From Diplonema japonicum (taxonomy: Eukaryota > Euglenozoa > Diplonemea > Diplonemida > Diplonemidae): 64,000 nucleotides of DNA. Within the stretch, counting starts at the first letter, position 1, and each line of letters starts with the position of its first letter. Under the pieces are notes generated by a model. It saw nothing but the letters and a program-made list of their open reading frames with translations, did not search any database and was not told the DNA's origin. The position numbers and the translations under genes are program-made. Shown here in pieces: positions 51,556 to 60,153 of the stretch. The stretch lies in the NCBI GenBank assembly GCA_964019335.1, contig OZ025741.1:186001-250000 (forward strand), in the 5' to 3' direction.

Positions 51556-52010
51556 CTATCTGTTAATACACCCCTTCTGGAGCATTGCTTTCATCCCGAT
51601 TGAAGCCGTGAGCGTCTTGCGGCGTCGTGTGATGCGGTCCCGCTTGTAGTCGGCTTTCAACTCCATTAGCTTGTCGTGCGTGGAGCGGGTGGCGAAAATA
51701 GGCCTCCTGGAGAAACCAATAGCTGCCTTTCCTCCAATGGCGATGAGGGACTTCACTCTTTTTCTCTCGTCCGCTGGGAAGGGGCGTCGCTTCTTCCGTG
51801 CCCTGCATGCTGTGTCTATCTTTACGATGAGAGCTTTGATTCTGCGCGCCCTATCTTCCAGCAGGCCTCCCAAAGACTTTCCGGTCGTCCATTCGAAGTC
51901 AATGGCCAGTTCCACCGCCGACACCTCCGAGGTGGTGTCCTTCTCCACCCAGCGCAGTTGTGCCAACCATTGTAGCAGCGGGTTCAGGTACTGGGACAGG
52001 AAAAAAATGA
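51556..52010 (-). mobile_element. LINE relic, C-terminal fragment of a related family
   Basis: About 150 codons open, reading SQYLNPLLQWLAQLRWVEKD, then VELAIDFEWTTGKSLGGLLED and a basic tail to CINR. It aligns with the C-terminal region of the LINE ORF near 29080 (WLKSLRWYAG..., MELAVDYEQATRQSLAGPLDD) but is clearly diverged, so it is a different, older family or subfamily. It lacks the RT domain, as expected of a 5'-truncated insertion. Confidence 0.75.
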
Positions 52011-52088
52011 CTCTTTTTTTTTTGGAGAGGGAAGGAAAAAAAAAAAAAAAAAAAAAAAAAAACACTTTGTGAAAAAAAAAAAACTAAT

Positions 52089-53038
52089 CTAAAGAAAGTA
52101 CTCAAGGGCAGGTTTCTTGGCTGGAATACCTCGGGTCTGTAGGATTTATATTGCGGGGAATAAATAAAAAAAAAAAAAAAAAAAAGAGGAACTGGCCGTT
52201 GTTTGTACGTGCTGGCACGTACAAATAACGCCAGTTCCCCTTTTGTTTAGACAAGTCAAAGACTCGTTCTTGCACAGAAAAAAAAAAAAGAAAAAAAAAA
52301 AAAAAAAACACACCTCTTGAGGCGCAGCGTCGACAATTTGGTAAGTCTTGTTCAGTTTTTCGTCAAATTTCAGGATGGACGCGACATTGCCGCATCGATA
52401 GCAGTAGTTGGGGGCCGACCACACTGTGATGCAGGTGTCGTCAAACATTGACTTGTAGCCCTCCATGACCAGCTGATGAGCGCGGGCAATGAGAGAGATG
52501 TTATTTTCCTGGTTGAACTTTTGAACCACGTCACCACCAAAGATGTAGCCAGCCCCTCGGGGGGAGAGGCCCCAACCTTCTATTTCTTCTGGGTCTGACC
52601 ACAAGAGGTCGCACATTGCACCATCGTGGGGGACCTCTTGCTTTCGGTCAATTGTTCGAATCTGGTCCAGAGCCGACACCGATGGGCTCAGCCCACCGTG
52701 CACGCAAAATACCTGGTTTTCAATCAACGCGCTCAGCGAAATATAATCAAAAACTTCTGTGAAATACCGCCACACATTAACGCTCCCGTACTTTCTTAAA
52801 CACTCTTCGTAAAATCCGTATACTTGTGTGATCTGGCGGCTCTCGTGGTTTCCCCTGATGAGGTGAACTCTGTCTGGGTACCTGATTTTCAGCGACAGCA
52901 GCAGCAAGAAAGTCTCGACGGAGTAGAACCCCCGGTCAACAAAGTCCCCCAGGAACAGGTAGTTGGTCTCCGGAGGCTGGCCCCCCCGCAGGAATATCTC
53001 TTTCAAATCGTAAAACTGCCCGTGGATATCACCACACA

Positions 53039-53081
<43 letters not shown>

Positions 53082-53156
53082 ACATACAGTTATCGGGGCG
53101 TATAATGTCTGTACATTGGACTCATCTGCTAATATTTCCCTTGCTTTATGGCATAT

Positions 53157-53192
<36 letters not shown>

Positions 53193-53277
53193 CTTTTCAA
53201 ACCTTCACCACCGCTTCGCTTACCATCTCACACTTTTGTAATTTTTCTATCACCGCATCTAAAGACGATAAAGGCAT
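52089..53277 (-). CDS. PP4C: Protein phosphatase 4 catalytic subunit (PPP family), four exons
   Basis: Exons 53203-53277, 53088-53159, 52314-53039 and 52089-52136, all phase 0, give a 306-aa protein, close to the family length. Metal and catalytic motifs are all present: CGDIHGQ, GDFVDRG, RGNHES, HGGLSP, and LWSDP. The segment [14 protein letters not shown] and the ending [15 protein letters not shown] match PP4 rather than PP6 or PP2A; the terminal Leu is the residue methylated in this family. Members dephosphorylate Ser/Thr in DNA-repair and centrosome pathways with regulatory R2/R3 subunits. The ATG at 53277 follows an A tract. Introns 1 and 2 are A-tract introns; intron 3 holds a SINE-like repeat. 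Confidence 0.95.
52180..52276 (+). repeat. SINE-like repeat K inside PP4 intron 3
   Basis: Antisense to the gene, inside the 177-nt intron 52137-52313. It has GAGGAACTGGCCGTTGTTTG, an internal palindrome (TACGTGCTGGCACGTA, 52206-52221) and the GTTTAGACAAGTCAAAGACT tail (52241-52260). The donor GTGTGTTTTT and acceptor CCTACAG are outside the repeat, so splicing can be kept. Confidence 0.65.
53040..53087 (-). other. PP4 intron 2 (48 nt, A tract)
   Basis: Begins GTATGTTTATA, continues as an uninterrupted A run of about 36, and ends AG. Joining gives [10 protein letters not shown], the expected PPP catalytic start. No pyrimidine tract. Confidence 0.9.
53160..53202 (-). other. PP4 intron 1 (43 nt, A tract)
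   Basis: Begins GTTTGAAAAG, continues as an A run of about 30, and ends AG. Joining gives [15 protein letters not shown], aligning with the conserved N-terminus of PP4. After GTTT the intron contains only purines. Confidence 0.9.
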
Positions 53278-53280
53278 TTT

Positions 53281-53771
53281 TTTTTTCTTTTTTTCTAATT
53301 TATTTTCCCCCTTTTCACCTCTCCCCTTCCCTCCTCCTTTTTTACTCACATTTTTTTTTGTCGGGCGGGGGGGGAAAAGGAAATAAAGATAATCAAAGGT
53401 CACGTTACCATCAGTGGCACATCCCAGTTCCAAGCAGCAGCCTACTTGAAGAGAGAGAGAGGGAGAAGAAGAGAAAAGGAAAAGAAAAAGAGGAACCGAC
53501 AGTTGTTTGGTACGAGCAGGGCAAGAAACCTAAAGCGGTTGTAACCCGTAAAACACGTTGCCAACAGTGTCCCCTTTCTTGTTCGCTTTTCGAAGAGGAA
53601 AAAAAGAAAAAAAGAAGGGGGGTGGGGGGTGGAGTAAAACAGCCGTGTGACATTTCCTAACAGATACAGCTCGCTTTTTCTTTCTTTTTTTTTTCTTTTC
53701 TCTTCTTTTTTTTTTTTTGTTCTTACGCTCATGGAAAGAAAAAAAAAGAAGGAAAAAAAACACAGGATTGG

Positions 53772-53811
<40 letters not shown>

Positions 53812-53880
53812 CGCGAGCTCATCTCAGTGTTTTGTGTTAACACGAAAAAAAAAAAAAAACAAGAGACAAAAGACTTTTTT
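53281..53880. repeat. Intergenic spacer with diverged repeat K
   Basis: At 53490-53600 a diverged K copy (GAGGAACCGACAGTTGTTTG, ACACGTTGCCAACAGTG). The remainder is homopolymers, including a T run at 53775-53811. No gene seen. Confidence 0.6.
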
Positions 53881-56800
53881 TCAAGCAAGCACATCATCAT
53901 CACCACCAACACCGCTTTTCAGCTCCACGGGCTCCTCCTGCGAAAAGGTAGTGAACCCCGCAGTCTGTCTATAAGGCAGCACCGTTAACCGCAACACCCG
54001 ATGCACGAAGAACCCCAAAGACATAGTCAGCATGCCCCAACCATAAATGTTAAACGCCCAAGAATAAGAAGGCCGTGTTATCAGCCGCAAAGGCCCGGTA
54101 AGGAGGACGAGCCCCCCACCGTGCATGGCATCACGTGCGGACTCATCAAGAAACCAACATCCGTACTCCAAATCTGCTAAAGAAGCAGCATACGACCACG
54201 TTACAAGAAGCATGACCCACGAAACCACCATCGTCCCACAGGCAACAAAAACCAAAAACTGAGAGTTGAAGTACAAATGCACCAGTGTAACAACCACGCT
54301 TAAGCCGAGAAACACTACACCAATGACGATTATCCCGCTGATGATTCGCATGTCTGTAGCTAATCCGCCTACTGGACACACATCTTCAAGAGGCCTGCAT
54401 TTCGCACCTTTATCAAAGGGGAGCTGTCTGGTCGAAGTGCACTGCGACCTCGTGTAGCTTTTTAGCGGTGTTTGCAGTCCAACCACTCGTACAGAGGAGG
54501 CGTGTTGATAATCACCGTTGTCTAGCAATACCAGTGTTTTACCTGACGGTAGGAACATCCCGCTGGGGGGCTTGGTGTTCATATCCTGTATCTTTCTCTT
54601 TGTCATGATAGTCACGTTGTGCTCTGCGAGGTTCACGGCCGACATGAGCGGGTGGCCCGCAAGGGATTCTATTCGTGCGTTGTCCCATGTGCCTTGTTGG
54701 TCGGTTCCTGTCTCGGTGGATATTTCCCATAATGTGTTTGAGGGTTGTTCCCATATAATTAGTTTCCCTCCTCCTGACCATGCTCCTACGGAGACGGTGC
54801 CTTCTTCGTTTTCCAACAAGAACACCTTCTGTACCTTCGCTACAGGGTTCTCGGCGTCTGATACGTCGTATTCGTAGCACCGTGCAACATTGGACCCCTT
54901 CAGTACGCTTGTCCCTGTGCATGCTACGAGGCGTTCTTCTGATGCAGCCGCGATGATGGCGAAGGGTGACTGCAGGTCTTGCTCCACCACCGTGCTGAGG
55001 ATGAAGCCCGATGCGTCCCACAGTGTGATGACAGCGGCGGTGGCGTCGCACGCTGCGAACACCCCCTGCCTCAGTACTGTCATATCCTTCGGAAGGAACC
55101 TGTTTCTGTACGCTGAAAAGTCAGCTGGTACCGCCTGCGCAGGGCACGTTCCGTTGACAACATCCCACCCATCCTGTCCCACCACCATGGCGCTTGTGTC
55201 CGTTGGCAACATGAACAAAGTTTCATTCGTGGCCTCCATTTTAAGTGTGCTCCACGCTTGTAGCGCGAGGCTACCATTGGTGAGGATGCGTACTGTGGCG
55301 ACCCCTGTCTGCAATGGGGGCACGTTTGGGACCACGAAAAGACTGCCTTCCGTGCTTTCACATGGCATACCAAGGACTCCTCCTGTGGTTGCGTAAATAT
55401 CTCCTTTGCATCTGTCGAAAGCAACAGCACCGAAACCCTTGGCCGAATGGCACAAGGGCCCGTCACTGCAGGCACCGTTGCACCCAGCACAGTTGAGGGG
55501 CTGCTCGCTGACGCTCATGGGAGGGAAGGTGTGCTTCCTCCCGTCGCCGAACATGTTGTTGTAAGGCGTCTCTTCGGTGGACTGGAAGTTGTAGACGACA
55601 CCGCCCGCCTCCTGCTCCCGAACTTGGAAAGTGAAGTCGTCCACTGCTGCGAGGCATTGCGCTTCATGGTTGGGCTGCTGTGCACAGGACGGGAGCTGCG
55701 GGCAGAAGGTGGTCCAGGCGTGGGAACGACAACCAAGTGCAGTGCATGTATCCCATGCCTCACGGTAGCTCACAGACGGGTTTGTGCACAGACCCTCTGC
55801 ACAGCTGATGGTGAAGTTGAGGTCGCAGACAGGCGGCAGGGTGGCCACAGGGTGCCCTTCGCCCAGCCCGTCGCTGCACGCCTCCCACAACCCGAACCCA
55901 TACTCCGGTCTGCCACGGCGTTCTTGAGCGTATCGCATCCTCCTCCATTGGGACGTGGGCACGGCCAGCAGCATCCCCAAGAACGCCAGCAGCGCAAGAC
56001 CCCATGCAGCACCGGACTGCGGCCACGGCACTACGTCGGCTGCTTTGGCTTGCTCATGTTTCTCCTTAGCCCTTAGCTCATCGACGTCGACCTGGTCCTG
56101 CTTCAGATCACCGCCCCATAACTGCACGAAGTTCGGGAGCTTCCTCCCACAGCACGTAGACGCCCGAAGGATGGAACCTTTTGGGAGCAGGTCTGCTCGA
56201 TTACGTCTGACCCAGATGAAGGCGGCAAGCGAAGATAAGAAGAGGAGGAGAGGGATGCCGACGGAACAGAGAACGACAAACCCGCCCAGCGAGAGGACAA
56301 TAGTGAGGACGGGGATGACGAGGAAGCAGGTGAGGATGTAGACGAGGGGAAACCAACGGAGGTTGGATGCGGTGACTCCGAGAAACTTAGCGAGATTAAG
56401 TGGGACGGGACGGAGGGGCCATACCACAAACCACAAGACAGTGCCGAGCGCGTTGAAGAAAACATGTTCGAGCGCAACACGCATCCCTATAGAGAGGTTG
56501 TCCCCGCTGAGCGCGGATAAGACACCAGTCACTGTCGTTCCAATGTTTGCACCATGCGTCAGCGCTACGAGCTTTTCCACATGAATGAGCCCAATGCCCA
56601 CCAATGGTGTCAAGGTTGACGTGAATACAGAGCTGGACTGGACCAATATAGTGCACCCCGTTCCGAAAAACAGAAGGATGTAGTTGTCAAAACCTCCACA
56701 GGACCGCAGGATGGGATGTTTGAAGTCGATGTTGAGAAAGTACCGCGTCCAGGAAGCTACCTTTCCCTTCAAAACAGATTGGAGCAGCTTGACCAACAGA

Positions 56801-57837
56801 AGCAAGCACGTCGTGAGCATAGAAAGCGAGACAAATAGAAGCAAGATACCCGCGGAGGAGTCGGAGAGAGGGGTGTCGCGAAATACATGGCCAGATTTTT
56901 GTTTGATCATGGTTTGTGATTCGAGGGTAGCGAGCTCATCGGAAGAACCGGCCTGCGCGATTTTCTCGATCAGCTTGCTGTCAACGGAAACGACGCGGCC
57001 TGTTGCAGGGTGGGTTATCTTTTTGAGGAACTCGACTTTTCCTTGTTTTTCACCTTCTAAATTCATGGAATCCACGGCTGCACCAGCTAGTTCCATTAAA
57101 AACTTCGAAGAAACTTCTAAAGGGAGGAAGATCCCTACTGTGAGCCAGTTAAACATATCGTGAAAAACCGCACCAGTGAATGCCCTGCGGTATTCACTGG
57201 GGGAGTTTAAGTGCGCGATTGACACTAAGGTATTCGTCACAGAAGTACCTATGTTTGCCCCCATTACCAAGTATGCCGAGTCCTCGACCGTGATGAGGTT
57301 AGAAGCCGCCATCGAGATAACTATGGAGGTTGTTGTAGAGGATGACTGCATCAAGACTGTGGCGAGGATCCCTATGGTTAGACCGGAGACGGGGTTGCTC
57401 AGGAGAGAACTGTTACGCAGAGTTCTGCCCGATGAACGACCGGATATAATTTTAAAGGCATTTCCCATCAAACCCAGGGATATTATAAACAGGTACAAAA
57501 CACCCCAGATTGAAACGAACTTCACGATGTTCACTGCTATCGCTTCGTACCTCTCGATCCCTGATAATGGTATGTCGGTTGTTTCGCCTGTCAGTGTTTT
57601 TAGACCCCACAGGCCTTCTCTGTTACTCTCGCCTTTCGAGGCGAGATCGAGGCCTTTGAAAACCTTCTCGCATTCCGCTTCTCCCTTCAGTTTCTGGTCT
57701 TCTTGGTCCCCCAGGAGGTCTCTCCCCATCGGGCTCTCTTTAAACTCGAAATAATCCACTGCCCTTGACTCCTGAGCATACCACCTTTTGACCGTTTTCC
57801 ATTGGTCATAATTACCCAATGTGACCAACGGCTCCAT
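53881..57837 (-). CDS. SLC34-type Na+/phosphate cotransporter fused to a large Cys-rich domain and C-terminal TM helices
   Basis: 1,318 aa. Residues about 100-545 are a type II Na/Pi transporter with both inverted repeats: VLMQSSSTTTSIV (162-174) with GANIGTSVTNT (193-203), and ILVQSSSVFTSTLTPL (397-412) with GANIGTTVTG (429-438). These QSSS sites bind phosphate and sodium. Another TM (AWGLALLAFLGMLLAV, near 611-626) leads to a region of about 500 residues (645-1150) with many Cys and a possible beta-propeller-like pattern, then at least three TM helices (IISGIIVIGVVFLGLSVVV, FVACGTMVVSWVMLLVTW, FNIYGWGMLTMSLGFFV). The N-terminal 95 residues are cytosolic-type. A phosphate sensor or surface-domain role for the extension is speculative. 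The start at 57837 lies about 50 bases from TIR element I. Confidence 0.87.
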   Translation of the reverse strand: MEPLVTLGNYDQWKTVKRWYAQESRAVDYFEFKESPMGRDLLGDQEDQKLKGEAECEKVFKGLDLASKGESNREGLWGLKTLTGETTDIPLSGIERYEAIAVNIVKFVSIWGVLYLFIISLGLMGNAFKIISGRSSGRTLRNSSLLSNPVSGLTIGILATVLMQSSSTTTSIVISMAASNLITVEDSAYLVMGANIGTSVTNTLVSIAHLNSPSEYRRAFTGAVFHDMFNWLTVGIFLPLEVSSKFLMELAGAAVDSMNLEGEKQGKVEFLKKITHPATGRVVSVDSKLIEKIAQAGSSDELATLESQTMIKQKSGHVFRDTPLSDSSAGILLLFVSLSMLTTCLLLLVKLLQSVLKGKVASWTRYFLNIDFKHPILRSCGGFDNYILLFFGTGCTILVQSSSVFTSTLTPLVGIGLIHVEKLVALTHGANIGTTVTGVLSALSGDNLSIGMRVALEHVFFNALGTVLWFVVWPLRPVPLNLAKFLGVTASNLRWFPLVYILTCFLVIPVLTIVLSLGGFVVLCSVGIPLLLFLSSLAAFIWVRRNRADLLPKGSILRASTCCGRKLPNFVQLWGGDLKQDQVDVDELRAKEKHEQAKAADVVPWPQSGAAWGLALLAFLGMLLAVPTSQWRRMRYAQERRGRPEYGFGLWEACSDGLGEGHPVATLPPVCDLNFTISCAEGLCTNPSVSYREAWDTCTALGCRSHAWTTFCPQLPSCAQQPNHEAQCLAAVDDFTFQVREQEAGGVVYNFQSTEETPYNNMFGDGRKHTFPPMSVSEQPLNCAGCNGACSDGPLCHSAKGFGAVAFDRCKGDIYATTGGVLGMPCESTEGSLFVVPNVPPLQTGVATVRILTNGSLALQAWSTLKMEATNETLFMLPTDTSAMVVGQDGWDVVNGTCPAQAVPADFSAYRNRFLPKDMTVLRQGVFAACDATAAVITLWDASGFILSTVVEQDLQSPFAIIAAASEERLVACTGTSVLKGSNVARCYEYDVSDAENPVAKVQKVFLLENEEGTVSVGAWSGGGKLIIWEQPSNTLWEISTETGTDQQGTWDNARIESLAGHPLMSAVNLAEHNVTIMTKRKIQDMNTKPPSGMFLPSGKTLVLLDNGDYQHASSVRVVGLQTPLKSYTRSQCTSTRQLPFDKGAKCRPLEDVCPVGGLATDMRIISGIIVIGVVFLGLSVVVTLVHLYFNSQFLVFVACGTMVVSWVMLLVTWSYAASLADLEYGCWFLDESARDAMHGGGLVLLTGPLRLITRPSYSWAFNIYGWGMLTMSLGFFVHRVLRLTVLPYRQTAGFTTFSQEEPVELKSGVGGDDDVLA

Positions 57838-58436
57838 AAACCTTGAAGAGTTGTGTGTTGTGCGAGTTCAAAAAAAAGAAAATAAATATGGGTAAAATTC
57901 AAAATAGGGGTACAGAATTTAGCCCTTTTTTGGATTTGGCCATAAAATGACCTAAGGTGAGGAAGAACACCTCACGGTTGTCACCAAAACCACCCTGTGG
58001 GCCCATTCCTGGGTGACAACAGTGATAGGCGCACGTATTTTGGGAATATTTCCCTGTTTTTGTGTGTTTTTGGGCCCTTTTTGGGACTTGTCAAGAACGG
58101 ACAGATTTTCCTGTTTTTCGTAGGTGCGCCAAAAAAATGGAAATAATGGAAAATACATGTTTCAAAGTTGAGTGGGGGTGGGTTGTACCCAGAGGTGTCG
58201 TAGGGTGTGAAACATACCATTTCCACACCCTGGGGGGGTCATTTTATGAATCAGAAAAAGAACTGGAAACCCCTGACACCCCCTGTCACCCCCCCTGTCA
58301 TAGGGGGGCACCCCTGACACCCCCTATGACAGGGCTCAGAACACCGTCTTTTTGACATGTTGCATGTCAAAACACCATATTTTACCCCAAAAACACCGAA
58401 ACACCACGGATACCACCCCATGGGGCCCTTGAAAAC

Positions 58437-58601
58437 ATGTCTAAAGTCGACTTTGCAATCCTGGAAGGGGAGCGGTTTATGGCCAAAACTCAGGTACAAA
58501 AGCGCCAGTTTTGCAGCTTGAAAACAGAGGAGATTGAGGAGTTACGTAAGACATGGAAACTGGACAAATCGAGTTGCACATTAAGAACACAACACTCTTA
58601 A
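58437..58601 (+). CDS. Short ORF in TIR element I
   Basis: 54 codons, MSKVDFAILEGERFMAKTQV and onward, with normal amino-acid composition and no homopolymers. It may be the first exon, or a frameshifted start, of the element's main protein that continues from 58624. No family recognised. Confidence 0.4.
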   Translation: MSKVDFAILEGERFMAKTQVQKRQFCSLKTEEIEELRKTWKLDKSSCTLRTQHS

Positions 58602-58623
58602 GAAAGGCTGGAAAGAGGTTCAG

Positions 58624-59853
58624 GTGCTTCAAGCGCAGCCACACAACAGAAGGTTGCGCATTGTCTCGAGAAGGTTCTGTGCCGTCAATAATGAAAGTCC
58701 GTCTGAAAACAATCGCAAACAAGGTGCAACACTCCACGGCCTGCAAGGCTTGCAGCTGGGTATAGTAACCCCATTTAGCGAACGGACCAGAAACAGTGGT
58801 TCCACTCGTCAGATAGTGGACCAGACAAAGCAGCTGCTGAGCCAGCTCGCTGGAGGAGAAGATGAGGTGCTGAAGCTGGTGATCGAGGCAGTTGGGAGGG
58901 TAGCGCTATGGGAGCACCTTGTTGGAGACCTCGGAGCCTTTTTTTCAGATTTGAACGTACAGCAAAGGCGAGACGTTTCCTCGATCCTTTCCGAAGCCTC
59001 TTGGTCGAAGCCAGAGCTGTCCCGAGTGGTGACGGTCGGGCGAAAGCTGTTTGAGAACAAGAGTGAGACAGTTGGTGCGGCTGGCCGCCCCAGCGTGTTA
59101 ACACCTGTCATCAGGGCAGAAATTGCTGCCGACCTCTACGACCAATCATCGTCGACGTCGACAATTTGTCGCAAAGCGACCAAGGAGGGGGACCCAGTCG
59201 TCTTTCGCAACCTGGGCCACGGGTGGGGATCGTTGTACAATTCTTGTCCGTCTGGGAAAATGGTGGAATACAAAACGTGGCGGTCAGCTGCACCCCCCGA
59301 ATTCGTACATCGCAAACGACGCACATTTGTCTGTGACTATTGTCTGGAAGCAAAAAACAGACATCTTTCCATTCTTCGCGTGCTTTCTACTTGCAATTCT
59401 AGTATCACACTGGATAGTACAGCCAGCGTATCGCAGATGCGAGATAAGCCCGCCGAGCTTCAAGACATATCAAAATCGACAAGTCTGGAAGACTCCCCAG
59501 ATGAAGATGACGAAGATAGTGGCAGTGATAGTGACGATTCTTCGACGGACGCGCAAGGAAAGGTGTGGAACGTGTTTTGCGCCGAAAGCGTGAGAGGTTC
59601 GAACGGGCTTTTGAAAAGGGGGAATCCAGTGTCCAAAAGAGAAAGGCCGAAAAGGAGAAAAAGGGGTCAAAAAAAGCAAAAAAATAGGGGGGGGGGAAAT
59701 GTATTCACCCATTTTAGTGGTTCTCCCACCCCCCCCCCCCCCCCCCACTTGGTTCCTAAAATCTGTGATGGCGAAAACCACCCAGAAACACCCCGGGAGG
59801 GCGTGGAAAGACATCAGGGCAATCCAGGGCTAAATTCTGTACCCCTATTTTGA
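58624..59853 (+). CDS. Main ORF of TIR element I (unrecognised, possible transposase)
   Basis: About 409 codons open. Residues 60-200 look like true helical protein (EDEVLKLVIEAVGRVALWEH, VQQRRDVSSILSEASW, IRAEIAADLYDQ). Near 230 there is an aromatic and basic stretch with a possible zinc site (KRRTFVCDYCLEAKNRHL). An acidic Ser/Asp-rich segment (about 290-312) and a basic tail follow. I do not see a DDE/D catalytic triad. It could be a transposase of an unfamiliar type, a DNA-binding accessory protein, or a decayed fragment. The frame lacks a good Met at its 5' end. Confidence 0.45.
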   Translation: MLQAQPHNRRLRIVSRRFCAVNNESPSENNRKQGATLHGLQGLQLGIVTPFSERTRNSGSTRQIVDQTKQLLSQLAGGEDEVLKLVIEAVGRVALWEHLVGDLGAFFSDLNVQQRRDVSSILSEASWSKPELSRVVTVGRKLFENKSETVGAAGRPSVLTPVIRAEIAADLYDQSSSTSTICRKATKEGDPVVFRNLGHGWGSLYNSCPSGKMVEYKTWRSAAPPEFVHRKRRTFVCDYCLEAKNRHLSILRVLSTCNSSITLDSTASVSQMRDKPAELQDISKSTSLEDSPDEDDEDSGSDSDDSSTDAQGKVWNVFCAESVRGSNGLLKRGNPVSKRERPKRRKRGQKKQKNRGGGNVFTHFSGSPTPPPPPHLVPKICDGENHPETPREGVERHQGNPGLNSVPLF

Positions 59854-59866
59854 ATTTTACCCATAT

Positions 59867-60153
59867 AAAAAACGGAAGGGGGAAAGGGGGGAATGATTTT
59901 CTCTGGACCGCTGATTTCCTTTTTTTTTAATTAGGAGAGGATAAAGAGGGGGGGGGGATAAAACTGAAAGAAGACTACGAGTTCCAACAGATTAGTCCCC
60001 CCTCTTCTCTTCTCCATTTCAAAAAAAAAAAAACTTGCAATAAAACAAAAAAACAAAAAACATAAATCTTGATAAATTTTAAATCCTTTTTTTTTTTTTT
60101 TTGTCTTCTTTCCACACACTTTTTTTTTTTCCCCTTCTTCCTCTCTCCCCCCC
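59867..60153. other. Intergenic low-complexity spacer
   Basis: G, A and T tracts; probably includes the 3' UTR of the UTP18 homologue. No gene seen. Confidence 0.5.

Larger units (their letters stand above)
57886..59866 (+). mobile_element. TIR DNA transposon I with unrecognised ORF
   Basis: 1,981 bases bounded by perfect inverted repeats of about 40 bases (57886-57926 and 59827-59866; outer bases ATATGGGTAAAATTC). ATAT at both edges may be part of a target duplication. The left third is non-coding with several stem-loops (57969-58024; GACACCCCCTGTCA clusters at 58277-58330). The right two thirds carry plus-strand open frames. Superfamily not assigned. Confidence 0.8.
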
